In this document: positions 61,901-64,000 of the stretch, piece by piece
Numbering within the stretch: the first letter of the stretch is position 1
Layout of the letters: each line of letters begins with the position of its first letter
Assembly: GCA_041392805.1 (NCBI GenBank)
Contig: JAWKLJ010000001.1
Coordinates: 4,648,501 to 4,712,500, forward strand
DNA: 64,000 nucleotides
Direction of reading: 5' to 3'
Source: Saprospiraceae bacterium
Lineage (GTDB): Bacteria; Bacteroidota; Bacteroidia; Chitinophagales; Saprospiraceae
Position numbers and translations under genes: made by a program
Notes under the pieces: generated by a model
What the model saw: only the letters and a program-made list of their open reading frames with translations
Database searches by the model: none
Told to the model about the DNA's origin: nothing

Positions 61901-64000
61901 ATCGTAGACACGATTCCTGCTGCGGCTGATTTTGATGTGATGGGTGTCTGTAGCGGACAGCCGATCGCTTTTACGAATTTATCCACCTTTTTGCCTGGCG
62001 AAGCCATTACAGATTGGTTCTGGGATTTTGGTGACCCCGCTAGTGGTGTTGGAAATTCCTCGGGAGAGGAAAATCCTAGCCACACTTATGCTGTCGGAGG
62101 TACTTATACTGTTACCTTGACCCTCACAGCTGCAAGTGGCTGTCAATCAATTCTTTCAAAAGACATTGTGGTTTTGCCGCCGCCCGCCTTTGACCTCATC
62201 GTCAGCTCAGCGACCTGTGAGGAACTGGCCCTTCCCTTTGAGGTGAATACAACGGCTATTTTAACGAGAATTTACTGGGATTTTGATGATCCCTCCTCCG
62301 GAGATGCCAATATATTGGAAGGCGACCTGGTCTATCACCAATATGACGCTTCAGGTACCTATAATATAGGTGTTAGGGTAGAAGACATTTATGGTTGTAG
62401 TCATACCTTGAGTCAACCTTTTGCGGTTTCAATGAATGATTTGAATGGGGATATCAGTAGTACCTTGCCTTCACCTATTTGTGAAGGAGATAGTACTCAA
62501 CTCAGTGCGCCACCAGGCGGTATAAATTGGGTATGGTCGAATGAAGCCAATACCGCGCAAATTTGGGTGAAGGAAGGAGGCGTCTATGGCTTAACGATGG
62601 AGGATATTAATGGTTGTACCTATCAACCAGCTCCTCTTTTAATAGATTTTACACCAAGTCCGAGTTCTTTTATCAGAGCTGCAGAACGGAATGAAAACGG
62701 GCAAGTTGTCGCTTACCATTACGATCATTTCGAGGCCTGTTATGGTTCAGATGTACAATTGGAAGCCAATGGTAATTTGTCTTATACTTTTAGTTGGTCA
62801 GATGGTACCAATGGGCCGATACTTTCCTTCACAAAAGTGACGGGAAATTTATTGAACCCTGGCGAGTATGATTTTTTCCTTAATGTAAAAGACAATAATA
62901 CCCAGTGTAGCACGATGATTGGACCATTTAAAGTGACTATTCATCCACAGCCGGGCCTTCCTACCATTTTATCTAGTGTAATTTCACCCATTTGTCCAGG
63001 GCAAAACGCGGTATTGAGTCTTAGTAATCCTGATCCGAATTTAATTTATAGCTGGAATACGGGGGAAACGGGAACAAGTATCATTGCCAATACAGGCGGT
63101 CGTTATGTCATAAAGGCAAATAATGCATTTGGGTGTACCAGTCAAAGCAATAGCATCGACGTGCTGGAAGGCCCCAACATTGATTTATTCCCTAGTGGGT
63201 GCCATAGCCGTTGCAAGCCCGATACGATTTGTTTGCCCACCTTGCCAGATATCGTCCAGATTCAATGGTTTAAAGATGGGGTTGCCATACCTGGCGCCGA
63301 GGGCATGGCCCAAACCCTGCCAATTACGGAGAGTGGAAGCTATTGGCTGAATATGAAAGATGTAAATGGCTGCCAGTTAGAAACGGAGCGTTTGGAACTG
63401 GAGCTATTTGATGGTTTTGGAGACATTGGCGGACAGGTGTTTTATGATGTCAATGAAAATGGGGTCATTGATGGTTCCGATACCTTAGTGAACGGCATTG
63501 GGGTACAATTGTGGCAAGACGGCTTGCTGCAACAGACAAGGCTTTCCGATCAGGATGGTACCTACGTTTTTGAAGGTATAGCGGGCGGTGATTATGCACT
63601 TTTTTTAGATACCTTGAATTTGCCGGCCAATATGATGGCTGAACAGATCCAGCAGGATACCAGCATTGTGGATTGTGGCGAAACACTTTCCCTGAATTGG
63701 TTGCTCAGTTACCGATGCGTCACTTCCAGCGCTACGATTGAGCTAAGAGAATGTAGTGGAAATCTAGTTGCTTATAATGGGGAGGTCTATGATCGCGATA
63801 CGACCTTCACGCAAACTTTCCAAGATGTTTTTGGTTGTGATTCCATGGTGATGGTTACCATTAATTTTATGCCGGTTCAGACGGCTACGTTGGCGGTCAG
63901 TGTTTGTCAGGGTGCATCCTTCATTTACCAGGGGGTGGAGATTCCTGCTGGAGCACAACAAACCTTTCAACTGTCTACTGTGGCTGGTTGCGATTCGCTG
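58943..64000 (+). CDS. N-terminal 1686 residues of a giant secreted PKD/SdrD-B-like repeat protein (incomplete)
   Basis: The frame stays open from ATG 58943 to the window edge; it has no stop inside the window. Signal sequence about 1-25 (ALTCAFFFVSLNILYSQQ). It then carries many Cys-containing Ig/PKD-like units (for example YAWQFGNLGTSIVTDP and DWFWDFGDPASGVG...YAVGGTYTVTLTL near residues 1010-1065). A poly-Gly linker (GGPGGGGGGGGAN) lies near 891-903. An SdrD B-like domain (GGQVFYDVNENGVIDGSD) is near 1496. It ends with GCDS repeats (FQDVFGCDSMVMVTINF, TVAGCDSL) like those of the gene at the left edge, so a gliding-type C-terminal domain beyond the window is likely. Surface adhesin or sheath function is inferred. 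Confidence 0.9.
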   Translation, partial: MNTAQKQALTCAFFFVSLNILYSQQQIVGPLDVCGGCHEYTLAFEATGEERYEWVVGVDDFFFNVGTSKNVFICWDQFLLNGSNSPSVLNLNVTVTGGLTNGFSLGAEINIQNPTSITIVPIDAPPCYALPDAPADSISCQKVCAHTIVTYTIDATTAPGGTLGELNWEVSGEESFDIDTARNTITVNWGQSGFGQLFAFYFSNGCESFASACVEIIDLPKASFTAHPPPEHNELTICKGQTVFFQNNSQNAERYAWQFGNLGTSIVTDPTFLFPSAGSYTVELLAYNACSCVDTARMLIKVLDTESPSLDCIGTVCAGETVRYTTNQGCGQYDWSLSANGRIVEGGGINDDFIVINWEEGADLGTIELVVADCAGLTTCTEPSIFQIPILSAQAQIQGPPIICDSAVETYQIAPFSGTTFSWQTSNGGEIIGGQGTNEVVVDWRNAGTTNPQWIAVQYEHCFLGCGGADTLEVLIQPSFRIEGPIEVCQNETATFSAFNNRNNVTLPAHWGIVNNLGDTLWQSPATTATPDIAWPFSPGFYTLYAAPADPTAVCLKSTEQRVRIIAPPSAPLAISGDTIICPGLFYSYRLDDGGGFDYEWDITDGANQSIKSGQSIIVAWGPSPPYILRLTRINRNGPSCRSTPLEQHISTLGPLEIIGDTQACIGMISTYASSLSSSTITPRWSIAPAHAGTLIGDPSAPSIEVLWHTEGPAELHLAACGQSTSRTISIKGLPQPTLNLPAAICESTIATIGVAESFATYIWQDDAGAVIGNGASIEIGAGAFLLSVTDDFGCTQDTAFTVERLATPIIGISTPDFTRFCNTAVSARLYALEGSQGYQYQWYRDGVPVGTNSPFLDANAVGAYLVEATALNGCSSASNVIALIENCDGGPGGGGGGGGANCPAGANPAISVIASPMCNERTYESLSSGMVAGSANWFFDDPESGVANTATADQPTHQYTKAGYYRVVLNGTFSGNTGAGSCLISIVDTIPAAADFDVMGVCSGQPIAFTNLSTFLPGEAITDWFWDFGDPASGVGNSSGEENPSHTYAVGGTYTVTLTLTAASGCQSILSKDIVVLPPPAFDLIVSSATCEELALPFEVNTTAILTRIYWDFDDPSSGDANILEGDLVYHQYDASGTYNIGVRVEDIYGCSHTLSQPFAVSMNDLNGDISSTLPSPICEGDSTQLSAPPGGINWVWSNEANTAQIWVKEGGVYGLTMEDINGCTYQPAPLLIDFTPSPSSFIRAAERNENGQVVAYHYDHFEACYGSDVQLEANGNLSYTFSWSDGTNGPILSFTKVTGNLLNPGEYDFFLNVKDNNTQCSTMIGPFKVTIHPQPGLPTILSSVISPICPGQNAVLSLSNPDPNLIYSWNTGETGTSIIANTGGRYVIKANNAFGCTSQSNSIDVLEGPNIDLFPSGCHSRCKPDTICLPTLPDIVQIQWFKDGVAIPGAEGMAQTLPITESGSYWLNMKDVNGCQLETERLELELFDGFGDIGGQVFYDVNENGVIDGSDTLVNGIGVQLWQDGLLQQTRLSDQDGTYVFEGIAGGDYALFLDTLNLPANMMAEQIQQDTSIVDCGETLSLNWLLSYRCVTSSATIELRECSGNLVAYNGEVYDRDTTFTQTFQDVFGCDSMVMVTINFMPVQTATLAVSVCQGASFIYQGVEIPAGAQQTFQLSTVAGCDSL

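Noticed and set aside
59255..62085. Several reverse-strand frames of 70-100 codons opposite the right-edge giant gene
   Set aside because: The forward frame is open for 1686 codons with signal sequence, PKD-like and SdrD B-like domains; these are shadows.

Overview
The window looks like a chromosomal stretch of a Bacteroidota bacterium, most likely of the Saprospiria (Lewinella/Haliscomenobacter-like) group. The basis is the mix of type IX secretion cargo with gliding-motility C-terminal domains, a SusC/SusD pair with a one-protein hybrid two-component regulator, several TonB-dependent receptors with carboxypeptidase-regulatory N-termini, DUF6089 and PorV/PorQ family proteins, weak Shine-Dalgarno sequences and TAnnTTTG-type -7 promoter elements. 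The lineage is inferred from protein style, not from a marker gene. I saw no rRNA, tRNA, CRISPR array, phage or intact insertion sequence.

Layout. 1-1185 is the C-terminal end of a secreted adhesin-like protein. carB (reverse; lacks the C-terminal allosteric domain) and a lipoprotein gene follow. 6127-15080 is a three-gene outer-membrane operon: TonB-dependent receptor, a 1357-residue exported protein with a sorting-domain-like end, and a PorV/PorQ family barrel. 15401-17530 carries greA, a HIT protein and a DUF6089 protein. 17670-24483 holds an S41 peptidase, a 2-oxoglutarate oxygenase, an esterase/beta-propeller fusion, a small lipoprotein and an MFS transporter. 24579-24926 is the decayed remnant of an AAA ATPase gene. 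25183-29540 is the most unusual locus: a translationally overlapping pair made of a membrane protein with an N-terminal domain resembling effector-associated domain 11 and an exported TPR protein with eleven near-identical 48-residue repeats.

29811-45242 is mainly housekeeping: mscL, aconitase, proB, a BlaI/BlaR1-like regulator-protease pair with three phased operators and a 12-unit repeat domain, a TonB receptor/DUF4249 pair, clpB and a small hypothetical gene. 45387-58664 reads as a polysaccharide-utilisation-like locus: hybrid sensor, SusC, SusD and two sulfatases, without a visible glycoside hydrolase or sulfatase-maturating enzyme. 58943 to the right edge is the N-terminal 1686 residues of another giant PKD/SdrD-B-like secreted protein, whose repeats match those of the truncated protein at the left edge.

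Intergenic DNA is rich in dispersed palindromic and tandem elements. The best is a 127-156 bp element with imperfect terminal inverted repeats, present in three copies (30438, 38022, 44545). Others are GTTGCAGGTG-hairpins (23106, 57056), AGCTCCAGCT-centred palindromes (4467, 4512, 44769), pyrimidine-rich CTCCAATACCTC arrays (4741, 30629, 34312) and a GGAAGTGGGAAG inverted repeat (13872).
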